Assembly (NCBI GenBank): GCA_036404275.1
Contig: DASXAM010000139.1
Coordinates: 1-16,003, forward strand
Source of the DNA: AP-15 sp036404275
GTDB lineage: Bacteria; Pseudomonadota; Alphaproteobacteria; ATCC43930; CGMCC-115725
DNA: 16,003 nucleotides
Direction of reading: 5' to 3'
The notes beneath the pieces were generated by a model. The model saw only the letters and a program-made list of their open reading frames with translations. It made no database searches and was not told the DNA's origin. The position numbers and the translations under genes were made by a program. Numbering within the stretch: position 1 is the stretch's first letter; each line of letters starts with the position of its first letter. Of this stretch, positions 7,104-13,961 are shown one piece after another.

Positions 7104-8221
7104 GTGCGGAGCGGAGAAAAACCGTTAAACCCGACAGAGGCGTAGCTCGCGGTGTAGGCGCCCGCCGACAGGATCGCGACCTTGTCGCCGACTTCGAGGC
7201 CGAGTGGCAGCCGATACTCGGTCTTCTCGTAGAGGATGTCGGCGCTGTCGCAGGTCGGGCCAGCGAGGATCACCGGGCCCACCTCGCCGTCGCGGCCGGG
7301 CGTCACGATCCGGTATTTGATGCTTTCGTCCATCGTTTCGGCGAGCCCGTTAAATTTGCCGACATCGAGATAGACCCAGCGCCTCTCCTCGCCGCAGCCC
7401 TTGTCGGCGATCAGCACAACCTCGCTCTGGATGATGCCCGCGTCGCCGACCAGCGAGCGTCCCGGCTCGATAATGATCTCCGGCAGCTTGTTGCCGAAAT
7501 GCCGGGTGACCGCATCCATCACTGCGCGGGCGTAATGCTCGACCGCCGGCACCTCGCCGCGGTACTGCGCCGGGAAGCCGCCGCCGATATTGATCATGCG
7601 CAGCTCGATATCGGCCTCGGCAAGCAGCGAGAACATCTGCGCCGCGGTGCCGACGGCACCGTCCCACTGCCCGAGATCGGTCTGCTGCGAGCCGACATGG
7701 AACGAGACGCCGCACGGGTCGAGCCCGAGCCGGCGGGCCTTGCGCAGCAGCTCGATCGCCATCTCTGGGGCGCAGCCGAATTTGCGCGACAGCGGCCATT
7801 CGGCGCCTTCGCAGGCAACGAGGATGCGGCAAAAAACGCTGGAGCCGGGCGCCGCGCGCGCCAGCTTGCCGAGCTCGTCGGCGCTGTCGAAGGCGAAAAG
7901 GCGCAGCCCCGCCCGATAGGCGAAATCGATGTCCTTTTCTTTTTTGATCGTGTTGCCGAACGACATCCGCTCCGCCTCGATGCCGTTCGCCAGACACAGC
8001 TCGATTTCGCCGCGGCTGGCCACGTCGAAATTGGCGCCTTTGCCGTCGAGCATCGCCACGATCTCCGCCGCCGGGTTCGCTTTGACCGCGTAAAAAACTC
8101 GCGCGAGCGGCAAGCAACGCCGCAGTCCGTCATAGGCTGCAGCGATCATGTCGAGATCGACGACGAGGCATGGTGTGTCGGGCCGATGCTCGGCAAGAAA
8201 GCGGGCAATCCTGTCATTCAT
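7091..8221 (-). CDS. Type III PLP ornithine/lysine decarboxylase
   Basis: A 376-residue pyridoxal-phosphate decarboxylase of the alanine-racemase fold (Orn/DAP/Arg decarboxylase 2 family), making putrescine from ornithine and/or cadaverine from lysine. Numbering from the ATG: YAVKAN holds the PLP lysine (K47), HVGSQ (175-179), the phosphate-binding GGG (213-215), EPGRSLV (252-258), GPTCDSAD with catalytic Cys 324, and AYTASYASVGFNGF near the end. The CDSAD motif and the length (eukaryotic-like ODC rather than the longer DAP decarboxylase) favour ODC or dual L/ODC. The exact substrate preference cannot be read. The ATG at 8221 is chosen over an adjacent in-frame TTG (8224) by codon preference; AAGGA lies about 11 bases upstream. 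It is preceded by a structured leader containing a short ORF. The 3' end overlaps the DUF1194 gene. Confidence 0.93.
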   Translation of the reverse strand: MNDRIARFLAEHRPDTPCLVVDLDMIAAAYDGLRRCLPLARVFYAVKANPAAEIVAMLDGKGANFDVASRGEIELCLANGIEAERMSFGNTIKKEKDIDFAYRAGLRLFAFDSADELGKLARAAPGSSVFCRILVACEGAEWPLSRKFGCAPEMAIELLRKARRLGLDPCGVSFHVGSQQTDLGQWDGAVGTAAQMFSLLAEADIELRMINIGGGFPAQYRGEVPAVEHYARAVMDAVTRHFGNKLPEIIIEPGRSLVGDAGIIQSEVVLIADKGCGEERRWVYLDVGKFNGLAETMDESIKYRIVTPGRDGEVGPVILAGPTCDSADILYEKTEYRLPLGLEVGDKVAILSAGAYTASYASVGFNGFSPLRTYCI

Positions 8222-8393
8222 CAATCGGGTCGTCCTTGCACGAAAGAGCTAAGCAGCGGCGGCGGATCAGAGCTCGATCCACGCGCGCGGCATCGGTTCG
8301 ACAAAATGCGAACCGAAAATTGCCGATCCGGAGCGAACCGGACCGGACCGAATTTTTGCTTAGCTCAGACTGCTCGGATCGATGACCCGATTG
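8222..8393 (-). promoter_or_regulatory. Structured 5' leader RNA of decarboxylase
   Basis: On the minus strand the leader folds into nested helices. Outer helix: 8393-8384 pairs perfectly over 10 bases with 8231-8222, which abuts the decarboxylase ATG; it extends to 12 of 13 past one mismatch. Inner helix: GAGCTAAGCA (8366-8357) pairs with TGCTTAGCTC (8255-8246). Inside lie three hairpins: a long one at 8356-8316 (A/T-rich base, then 7 of 8 GC-rich pairs; a 5-base alternative TCCGG stem exists), TCGGTTCG/CGAACCGA (8316-8293, 8-base loop), and GGATC/GATCC (8280-8264, 7-base loop). The AAGGA ribosome-binding site sits between the two long helices. The position matches the alphaproteobacterial speF leader motif known upstream of ornithine decarboxylases, but membership is inferred, not shown. 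Confidence 0.65.
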
Positions 8394-8470
8394 CCCCGCC
8401 CGCGCAGCCGCGTTCCGCGCAGGTTCGCGTCAGGGCAGGGCACCACGTCCCTCAGCTGGAAAGCAACCAT
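8360..8470 (-). CDS. 36-codon leader ORF upstream of decarboxylase
   Basis: A short ORF begins with ATG at 8470, with GGGAGG five bases upstream, the best ribosome-binding site in this intergenic region. It encodes MVAFQLRDVVPCPDANLRGT followed by RLRGRGNRVIDPSSLS. Codons 26-29 (G-N-R-V) are the strand of the outer leader helix that covers the decarboxylase start. The last codons plus the TAA stop lie in the inner helix arm GAGCTAAGCA. Translation must therefore open both helices, which suggests a regulatory leader peptide. The ORF can be extended upstream in frame to a GTG at 8599 (79 codons), but that start has no ribosome-binding site. A GC hairpin (8490-8505) lies just upstream. The peptide is basic in the middle (RLRGRGNR); no known homologue is recalled. 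Confidence 0.55.
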   Translation of the reverse strand: MVAFQLRDVVPCPDANLRGTRLRGRGNRVIDPSSLS

Positions 8471-8489
8471 CGCGACCTCCCTCTCGGGA

Positions 8490-8505
8490 CCGGCCTCGCG
8501 GCCGG
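8490..8505. repeat. Perfect GC hairpin before leader ORF
   Basis: CCGGCC-TCGC-GGCCGG is a perfect six-pair hairpin. It ends 9 bases upstream of the GGGAGG ribosome-binding site of the leader ORF on the minus strand. Apart from this and the weakly supported upstream extension of the leader ORF, I see nothing definite between 8471 and 8656. Confidence 0.4.
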
Positions 8506-8656
8506 GCTGCCAAAAAGGACGCGTTACGTCGTTGCATAACCACCATGGGCCATAGGCACGTGCGAGTGCGTCGAGGCCGCGATAGATAGGCCTAGCCACC
8601 CGAAATGCAAGAGGAATTTCGGGGTCGGCGAAGCGGCGGCGAAAGCCATCGCCGCT

Positions 8657-8866
8657 TCAATGGCCGCGGACGCGGCGCAGCGGGATCGGCAGGATGTTCG
8701 ACCCCGCTGGCGACGATGTCCGTCCGTCGCGTCCGCGTGACGGCGCTACGGCGATCCGCACGGCAAAAATCCGCTGCAGGCGCTCAAGCTCGAGGCGCGT
8801 GGCCCGCGACCGCTGATCGAGCTCCGCCCTCGACGCCTGGCGGCGGCTCAGATCGAATCTCGACAT
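8657..8866 (-). CDS. Possible small basic protein, hypothetical
   Basis: A 69-codon ORF whose ATG at 8866 is preceded by GGAGGG at ideal spacing, with GC-rich third positions like its neighbours. The N-terminal half (MSRFDLSRRQASRAELDQRS, continuing through RATRLELERLQRIF) is strongly charged and could form a short helix or coiled coil; the rest is Arg/Ser/Pro-rich. It is not recognised. It lies between the ATP-grasp fusion gene and the decarboxylase leader on the same strand. An overlapping plus-strand ORF (8605-8928) has no comparable start signal. It could still be chance in GC-rich DNA. Confidence 0.4.
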   Translation of the reverse strand: MSRFDLSRRQASRAELDQRSRATRLELERLQRIFAVRIAVAPSRGRDGRTSSPAGSNILPIPLRRVRGH

Positions 8867-8959
8867 CGCACCCTCCGCCTTTCGGACGATGCCGCCGATC
8901 TATGGCGGTGGCGGCGCGAACGGCGTGAGCCGCTTCACACTTTGCGCAGTTTTTTGCCG

Positions 8960-10963
8960 CTACCCGCGGTGAGACGCAGCGTGCTGCACACGAAGATCGA
9001 CGGGCGGGATGACGCGCTTCGGCAGCTGTCCGGCGATGCGTTCCTGTGCGGCTTCGATGATCAGCTTCAAAAGGTCGCAATAGCGCAGCCCGGCGATCTC
9101 GGCCATCAAGTTGAGCTTTCCGTCCCAGCACCAGCCCGGGTTCGGGTTGACCTCGAGCAGGCGAATCTCGCCTTCGGCATCGGCGCGAAAATCAAAGCGG
9201 GCATAATCGCGGCAGCCGAGCCGCTCGAATAAAATATTGGCGTAGTCGGCGAGCCGCCGACGCGCCTCTTCGTCGAGCTTCGCTTCGCGATAGCGGATAT
9301 CGGTCCAATAAGGCGATTGTGGGATCCATTTCGATTCGTACGGCAACAGTCGCGGCAGCGTCGGGTCGAGACCGGAATAATCGACCTCGAGCGGCGGCAG
9401 CACGCGGCGATCCTGGCCCGGATTGCCAACAATGCCGATCGAGTATTCGGGACCGGTCAAAAATTCCTGTATCAGGATCGGGCAGCCTGGCATCTGCTCG
9501 CGCAGACGGCCGAGGCGGGTGATCGCCTCCTCCCAGCTATGCACGACCGCGTCCCTGCTGATGCCGACCGACGCATCCCCAAAATTCGGCTTGATCAACG
9601 CCGGGAACACCGACGGGATCGTCGCCGCCAGATCGTCGGAATTGAAGTAGGTTTCCGCCGGGACCGGCACGTCGATGGCTTGCGCTACGCCGCGCACCAG
9701 CGATTTGTTGTAGCAAAGCCCCAGGCAGGCCGGGCCGGCGCCGCTGTAAGGAATGTCGAGCATTTCCAACAGCGCCGGCACGTGCAGCTCCATAAAGGCG
9801 TCGTTGTTGAAGCCCTCGTCGCAAAAATTGAGGACAAAGCGCGGCCGGCTCGCGCGCAATTCCGCATAGAGCGAGGCATGGTTGTCGAGATAGCGAAAGC
9901 GGTAATCGGGCAATTCGTCGAGCGCGGTTTTGAGGCGTGCGATCGTGTCGATGTCTTCCTGATTGATGCGGCCGTTGCGTTTGACCGGATCGGGCAGGCG
10001 CGGATCGCCGAGGATGACGGTCACCTCGGGGAACAAGGCGCCGCGGCAGCGCAGCCGGCTGGCGGCGCGCGGCGCCTCGCAGGTGACGAAAAGCCGGTGC
10101 GCCACCATGCCGAGGTCCTGGTTGCGCGCCGATTCCGGCGCCGTCAGCGGATGGAATCGGATGTTGCCGAACCCGGCGCCGCCCAGCAGCGCTTCGAGCC
10201 GTTCCCGAGAATAGAGCCGTTCGGCATAGAATTGGTCGGCGATGACCCCGCGTTCGGCATGGACCACGACCTCGCGGCTGATCAGGCGGTCACGGTCCCC
10301 GGCGAGGTCGCGCTCGCGGCAGACAAAATGGTTCTGGTCGACCCATTCCCAGGAGCGCGGCTCGAAATGGCGGCGCATCCAATCGCCGTCCATCAGATCC
10401 ATTGCCAAGGTGCCGCCGGAGGCGAGCGCCCGCTTGACCGCTTCGAGCACGGCGAGGTCGTCCTCCGGCCGCTCGAAATAGCCAAACGAGTTGCCGAGAA
10501 TGCACACGCAGTGGAATTCGCCCTCGCCGAGCCGAAACCGTCGGGCGTCGCCCTCGTGAAACGAGACCGCGAGGTTGCGCTGCTTGGCGCGCTTGCGGGC
10601 GAGACGGATCAGATAGCGCGAGCGGTCGAGCCCGATCACATGGCGGAAGCCGCGCGCCGCGAGCTCGAGCGAATGACGGCCCTGGCCGCAGCACAGGTCG
10701 AGGATCCGGTCGTTGCGCTCGACGCCGGCGGTACGAATCAGCAAATCGACCTCGTCCGCGGTGTTGCGATCGTTCTCGATCACATCGCCGTCGGTTTCGA
10801 GGTAGAGCGAGTTGAACAAGGTGCGCCACCAATCCGACGGCAAATGGGGTTCCAGGTCGGAGACCGGGCCCAAGGTCCGCGCGCCGATTCGGCGGCCGGG
10901 CTCGACGTCGTCGCGGCCGAGGCCGGCGCAATCGAAACCCGCGCCATTGGTTTTCTTCCCCAT
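8960..10963 (-). CDS. SAM methyltransferase / Ddl-like ATP-grasp fusion
   Basis: A 667-residue two-domain enzyme. Residues about 45-295 are a class I SAM methyltransferase: motif I DLCCGQG (89-95), the acidic strand end IGLD (110-113), and GNSFGYF (157-163) at the motif IV region. Residues about 313-650 are an ATP-grasp ligase of the D-Ala-D-Ala ligase type: FCDEGFNND, the ATP lysine in ALIKPN (458), the GDASVGI loop (462-468), QEFLTGPEYSIGI (499-511), and the Mg-binding DFR...LEVNPNPGW (591-611). Ddl itself is about 310-350 residues without a methyltransferase, so the product is probably a modified or N-methylated dipeptide or amide rather than peptidoglycan D-Ala-D-Ala; this is inference. 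The ATG at 10963 is preferred over a GTG at 11077, which adds a low-complexity Arg/Ala stretch. Its ribosome-binding site is weak. Same strand as the decarboxylase. Confidence 0.88.
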   Translation of the reverse strand: MGKKTNGAGFDCAGLGRDDVEPGRRIGARTLGPVSDLEPHLPSDWWRTLFNSLYLETDGDVIENDRNTADEVDLLIRTAGVERNDRILDLCCGQGRHSLELAARGFRHVIGLDRSRYLIRLARKRAKQRNLAVSFHEGDARRFRLGEGEFHCVCILGNSFGYFERPEDDLAVLEAVKRALASGGTLAMDLMDGDWMRRHFEPRSWEWVDQNHFVCRERDLAGDRDRLISREVVVHAERGVIADQFYAERLYSRERLEALLGGAGFGNIRFHPLTAPESARNQDLGMVAHRLFVTCEAPRAASRLRCRGALFPEVTVILGDPRLPDPVKRNGRINQEDIDTIARLKTALDELPDYRFRYLDNHASLYAELRASRPRFVLNFCDEGFNNDAFMELHVPALLEMLDIPYSGAGPACLGLCYNKSLVRGVAQAIDVPVPAETYFNSDDLAATIPSVFPALIKPNFGDASVGISRDAVVHSWEEAITRLGRLREQMPGCPILIQEFLTGPEYSIGIVGNPGQDRRVLPPLEVDYSGLDPTLPRLLPYESKWIPQSPYWTDIRYREAKLDEEARRRLADYANILFERLGCRDYARFDFRADAEGEIRLLEVNPNPGWCWDGKLNLMAEIAGLRYCDLLKLIIEAAQERIAGQLPKRVIPPVDLRVQHAASHRG

Positions 10964-11097
10964 CACCGCCGCCCCCGACCGCGCCGAACATCCAAACGCG
11001 GCCTCGCGATCAGAAAAACGCCGAGCGCTTCTCGCTTGCCGAGCGCAGACAAGATCGCTCGCCGTCGCGCTCCGCACCGGCTAACAGCGCTGGCCTG

Positions 11098-11120
11098 CGA
11101 CAAGTTCGAAACATTTGTCG
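11098..11120. repeat. Inverted repeat upstream of fusion enzyme
   Basis: CGACAA (11098-11103) and TTGTCG (11115-11120) are perfect inverted arms around a loop containing TTCGAA. It lies in the 186-base gap between the DUF6476-like gene and the fusion enzyme gene on the minus strand. It is compatible with an operator or a weak terminator hairpin; no strong promoter is visible. Confidence 0.3.
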
Positions 11121-11149
11121 AGGGTTTCAAGCCGCCGGAGATCGACCGG

Positions 11150-11449
11150 TTAGCGCGCCGTGCGCAGCTCGATCGTGCCGAGCCGCGCTCCGGTCGCCAG
11201 ATCGATGAGCACGAGCTCGCGCCCGCCATCGGGCAGGACCACATCGAGGATCAAGCGGTCGGCCGCGGCGGTCATCGTCTCGATCCTCGCCCCCCGAGGG
11301 AAATCGACCGAACCGTTCACGATCGGCCGGGTCCCGCCCGCCGGTCGGCCGCGCTGCGACAACCGCGCTCCGATCACCGCGATAACGACGGCGAAACCGA
11401 GAACGAGCACAATGCCCATCATGATGTTGAACACTTTCAACGCGCGCAT
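11150..11449 (-). CDS. DUF6476-like small membrane protein
   Basis: A 99-residue protein with one N-terminal membrane helix (IMMGIVLVLGFAVVIAVIGA, residues 9-28). A short exported domain rich in beta-type segments follows: RIETMTAAADRLILDVVLPD, then RELVLIDLATGARLGTIELR. Size, topology and a location divergent from rluD match the alphaproteobacterial DUF6476 family; the assignment is from memory of that context and is moderately sure. The ATG at 11449 has AGGA 8-9 bases upstream. Only 29 bases separate it from the rluD start. The function is unknown; the second half reads like a small beta-propeller-blade-type segment (LIDLATGARLGTIEL). Confidence 0.75.
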   Translation of the reverse strand: MRALKVFNIMMGIVLVLGFAVVIAVIGARLSQRGRPAGGTRPIVNGSVDFPRGARIETMTAAADRLILDVVLPDGGRELVLIDLATGARLGTIELRTAR

Positions 11450-11478
11450 CGGGCCATTCCTACCGCGCAACGCTGCGC

Positions 11479-12441
11479 ATGACCGCTGACCGCAGGACCG
11501 GCTCGATCGCCGAGATCTCTGCCGACGCAGACGAGGCGGGGCTGCGTCTCGACCGCCTGCTGACCCGCCACCTGCCGTCGCTGTCGCGCACGCGGCTGAA
11601 GCGGCTGATCGAGGGCGGCAATGTAACGCAGGACGGCGCCGTTTGCCGCGACCCGTCGGCGCCGGTCCGGCCTGACCAAAAATTCGCCGTCGCCCTCCCC
11701 GAACCCGAAGACGCCACACCGGCCGCGCAGCAGATCGCGCTCGACATCCGCTTCGAGGATTCGCATCTGATCGTTATCGACAAGCCCGCCGGTCTGGTCG
11801 TCCATCCGGCGCCGGGCAATCCGGACGGCACTCTCGTCAACGCGCTGATTGCCCATTGCGGGCCCAGCCTGTCGGGGATCGGCGGGGTGCGGCGGCCGGG
11901 GATCGTGCATCGCATCGACAAGGATACCAGCGGGCTGATTGTCGTCGCCAAGACCGAGGCGGCGCACCAGGCGCTGTCGCGCGATTTCGCCGCGCACCAA
12001 ATCGATCGCGCCTATGCCGCCTTTGTCGTGGGCGTGCCGTTTCCGGCAACCGGCGAGATCACCGGCAACATCGGGCGCCACCCAATGAACCGCAAAAAGA
12101 TGGCGGTGGTCGGCGACGGCAAAGGCAAAACCGCGGTCACCCGCTACCGGGTCGAGCGCACCTTCGGCGCCGCTGCGGCGCTGGTCGAGTGCCGGCTCGC
12201 CACCGGGCGCACGCACCAGATTCGCGTGCATTTCGCCAATCGCGGCCATCCGCTGATCGGCGACCCGCTTTACGGCCGCCGCCGCGCGCCGGGCGTCCCC
12301 GGCATCCCCGCCATGCCGCGCCAAGCCCTGCACGCCAAGCGGCTCGGCTTTGCCCACCCGGCCGACGGCAGGCCGCTCGAATTCGACAGCGCGCTCCCGG
12401 CCGACCTTCACGCGCTGTTTACCGATTTAGAGCGACTTTAA
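11479..12441 (+). CDS. rluD: RluA-family 23S rRNA pseudouridine synthase
   Basis: A 320-residue enzyme that isomerises uridines to pseudouridine in 23S rRNA (positions 1911/1915/1917, E. coli numbering, for RluD). An N-terminal S4 RNA-binding domain spans about residues 15-75 (LDRLLTRHLPSLSRTRLKRLI). The catalytic domain holds the hallmark HRIDKDTSG (144-152) with catalytic Asp 147, then KTAVTRYRV and the C-terminal RTHQIRVH motif. RluD rather than RluC is favoured by the GIVHRIDKDTSGL context, length, and placement next to rpoH, which is usual in alphaproteobacteria. The ATG at 11479 lies 29 bases from the divergent gene; no strong ribosome-binding site is visible. A hairpin follows the stop. 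Confidence 0.93.
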   Translation: MTADRRTGSIAEISADADEAGLRLDRLLTRHLPSLSRTRLKRLIEGGNVTQDGAVCRDPSAPVRPDQKFAVALPEPEDATPAAQQIALDIRFEDSHLIVIDKPAGLVVHPAPGNPDGTLVNALIAHCGPSLSGIGGVRRPGIVHRIDKDTSGLIVVAKTEAAHQALSRDFAAHQIDRAYAAFVVGVPFPATGEITGNIGRHPMNRKKMAVVGDGKGKTAVTRYRVERTFGAAAALVECRLATGRTHQIRVHFANRGHPLIGDPLYGRRRAPGVPGIPAMPRQALHAKRLGFAHPADGRPLEFDSALPADLHALFTDLERL

Positions 12442-12449
12442 ACTGGACA

Positions 12450-12474
12450 AAATCCTACCACATTAGTAGGGTTT
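12450..12474 (+). terminator. Hairpin after rluD
   Basis: CCTAC-CACATTA-GTAGG forms a perfect 5-base stem. It extends to nine pairs with AAAT/GTTT (one G-U pair) and begins nine bases after the rluD stop. The stem ends in GTTTGACC, a poor T tract, so it is a weak intrinsic terminator or a leader element ahead of rpoH. Confidence 0.4.
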
Positions 12475-12552
12475 GACCCGCCGGTCAGGGGATCGCCGCG
12501 CGGTGCGCAGCGTTTTCCCGATACCGGCCCTTACGCGGAGTGCGATCTGTCA

Positions 12553-13437
12553 ATGGCATCTCTTTCGGTCCCGTCCGTCTCCTCCGAAGGAAATCTGAGC
12601 CGGTATCTCCAAGAGATCCGCAAGTTTCCGATGCTGGAGCCGGACGAGGAATTCATGCTCGCCAAACGGTGGAAGGAGCACGAGGACCCGCAAGCGGCCC
12701 ACCGGCTGGTGACCAGCCATCTGCGTCTCGTCGCCAAGATCGCGATGGGCTATCGCGGCTATGGCCTGCCGCTCTCGGAGCTGATTTCCGAGGGCAATGT
12801 CGGCATGATGCAGGCGGTCAAGCGGTTTGATCCCGATCGCGGCTTTCGCCTGGCAACCTATGCGATGTGGTGGATCCGGGCGGCGATCCAGGAATACATC
12901 CTGCATTCCTGGTCGCTCGTCAAAATGGGCACGACGGCGGCGCAAAAAAAGCTGTTTTTCAATCTGCGCAAGCTGAAGGGCCAGCTCCAGGCGATGGAGG
13001 AAGGCGACCTGTCGCCGGAGAACCTGAAAAAAATCGCGACCGAGCTCGATGTCCCGGAGGCCGATGTCGTCAGCATGAACCGCCGGCTGGCGAGCCCGGA
13101 CCATTCGCTGAACGCGCCGCTGCGCATCGACAGCGAAGGCGAGTGGCAGGATTGGCTAGTGGATGAAAGCGAGAGCCAGGAGACCCGGCTCGGCGAGCGT
13201 CAGGAGCTGGGCTTGCGCCGCGACCTCCTCGAAAAGGCGATGACGCATCTCAACGACCGCGAGCGTCATATTCTCAGCGAGCGCCGATTGCGCGACAACC
13301 CGACGACGCTCGAAGATCTGTCGCAGCAATACGGCATCTCGCGCGAGCGGGTGCGCCAGATCGAGGTGCGCGCCTTCGAGAAGCTGCAAAAGGCGATCAA
13401 GACCGCCGCCATCGAACGCCGCCTCGTCACCTCCTGA
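12553..13437 (+). CDS. rpoH: Heat-shock sigma factor RpoH (sigma-32)
   Basis: A 294-residue sigma-70 family factor that directs RNA polymerase to heat-shock promoters. It starts LSRYLQEIRKFPMLEPDEEF (region 1.2). Region 2 is typical (HLRLVAKIAMGYRGYGLPLS to ATYAMWWIRAAIQEYI, about 51-116). The RpoH box QKKLFFNLRK (131-140) is diagnostic. Region 4 carries the helix-turn-helix (LEDLSQQYGISRERVRQIEVRAFEKLQKAI). Full length for the family. The ATG at 12553 has GGAG about 12 bases upstream, a loose ribosome-binding site, which is of interest because rpoH is often translationally controlled. The 111-base gap after rluD shows no clear sigma-32 promoter. Confidence 0.97.
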   Translation: MASLSVPSVSSEGNLSRYLQEIRKFPMLEPDEEFMLAKRWKEHEDPQAAHRLVTSHLRLVAKIAMGYRGYGLPLSELISEGNVGMMQAVKRFDPDRGFRLATYAMWWIRAAIQEYILHSWSLVKMGTTAAQKKLFFNLRKLKGQLQAMEEGDLSPENLKKIATELDVPEADVVSMNRRLASPDHSLNAPLRIDSEGEWQDWLVDESESQETRLGERQELGLRRDLLEKAMTHLNDRERHILSERRLRDNPTTLEDLSQQYGISRERVRQIEVRAFEKLQKAIKTAAIERRLVTS

Positions 13438-13463
13438 GCCCGCGCCGGCTGAGGCCGCGAAGG

Positions 13464-13854
13464 GGATCCTGGGCATGGGTCTCGCGGACCTGACCGTCTT
13501 TGCCTATGACACGACGGGCGGGTCCGGCGGGCTCGACATGGCCGGGACCTTTGGCAAGGACCAGACTTGCGAAGGCAATGCCGCCCCAACCACCCCGACT
13601 GCAACGGCTCCGGCAGCGTCGTTTATACGGCTGGGATTAACGGAGCGATCTTCAAGGCCGGGTTGCCGCTGCCGTCTCTGCTGACCCTCGACCAGCCGGT
13701 AGTTACCCTGGCGTCGAGCGTGACCAAACCGGTGCCCGTGATACCCGAGCCGTCGGCGTTGCCGCTTGCCGCCGCCGTCTACGCGGGCCTCTGCGCTGCC
13801 GCCGGTTGGCGGCGAAGGGCCCGAAAAATTGCCTGCTGTTTAAGGTTAAATTAA
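13464..13854 (+). pseudogene. Truncated, frameshifted PEP-CTERM gene copy
   Basis: The reading frame from about 13464 gives GLADLTVFAYDTTGGSGGLD and on to CEGNAA. It aligns with MNLASLTTFSYLTMGGPSTL and on to CMGGAV in the downstream intact gene. Near 13588 the match jumps to another frame (PNHPDCNGSGSVVYTAGINGAIFKAG, then LDQPVVTLASSVT), ending in PEPSALPLAAAVYAGLCAAAGWRRR, a PEP-CTERM sorting tail. A single lost base in the run GCCGCCCC would explain the shift. The N-terminal half, including the signal peptide, is absent; the similarity begins just after rpoH. It is a decayed tandem duplicate. An assembly error in the C run could account for the shift but not for the missing half. Confidence 0.7.
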
Positions 13855-13871
13855 GAAAAAATCGGTATAGT
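13836..13871 (+). promoter_or_regulatory. AT-rich promoter candidate for PEP-CTERM gene
   Basis: A marked AT-rich island in GC-rich DNA, containing TTTAAGGTTAAATTAAG and TATAGT (13866-13871), a good -10 match. It lies 91 bases upstream of the ATG at 13962. The -35 is poor at standard spacing, so the call rests on composition and the -10. Confidence 0.35.
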
Positions 13872-13961
13872 TTCCGAAGAAGAGCAAGCGGTGCATTTAT
13901 AGTCTCGGCCGCCCGCTTGCCGCTCGACCCGTCCGAGAGCGGGATCACCGGGAAGCGGCGC

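Noticed and set aside
8351..8357. A-T run next to GC hairpins read as a plus-strand intrinsic terminator
   Set aside because: The best hairpin is not adjacent to the T run on the plus strand, and no plus-strand gene ends nearby. The segment pairs within the minus-strand leader.
8170..8385. Plus-strand 71-codon ORF over the decarboxylase leader
   Set aside because: No ribosome-binding site and it overlaps the decarboxylase start and leader helices; the minus-strand interpretation explains the symmetry.
6638..8539. 633-codon plus-strand open frame across DUF1194 and the decarboxylase
   Set aside because: It runs in a second frame of one real gene and antisense to another; composition is low-complexity and no motif is present.
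10964..11077. N-terminal extension of the fusion enzyme to the GTG at 11077
   Set aside because: The extra 38 residues are low-complexity Arg/Ala/Ser and the GTG has no ribosome-binding site; the ATG at 10963 is simpler, though its own signal is weak.
9317..11482. 721-codon plus-strand open frame opposite the fusion enzyme gene
   Set aside because: It is the antisense shadow of a well-motifed gene in GC-rich DNA. The translation is Arg/Ala/Asp-rich without domain motifs.
11437..12411. 324-codon minus-strand frame opposite rluD
   Set aside because: rluD has its catalytic motif and S4 domain in the other strand; this frame has no recognisable domain.
13806..13961. Longer start for the PEP-CTERM protein
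   Set aside because: It would place 52 basic residues before an obvious signal peptide and read through the AT-rich promoter-like segment and the end of the pseudogene.
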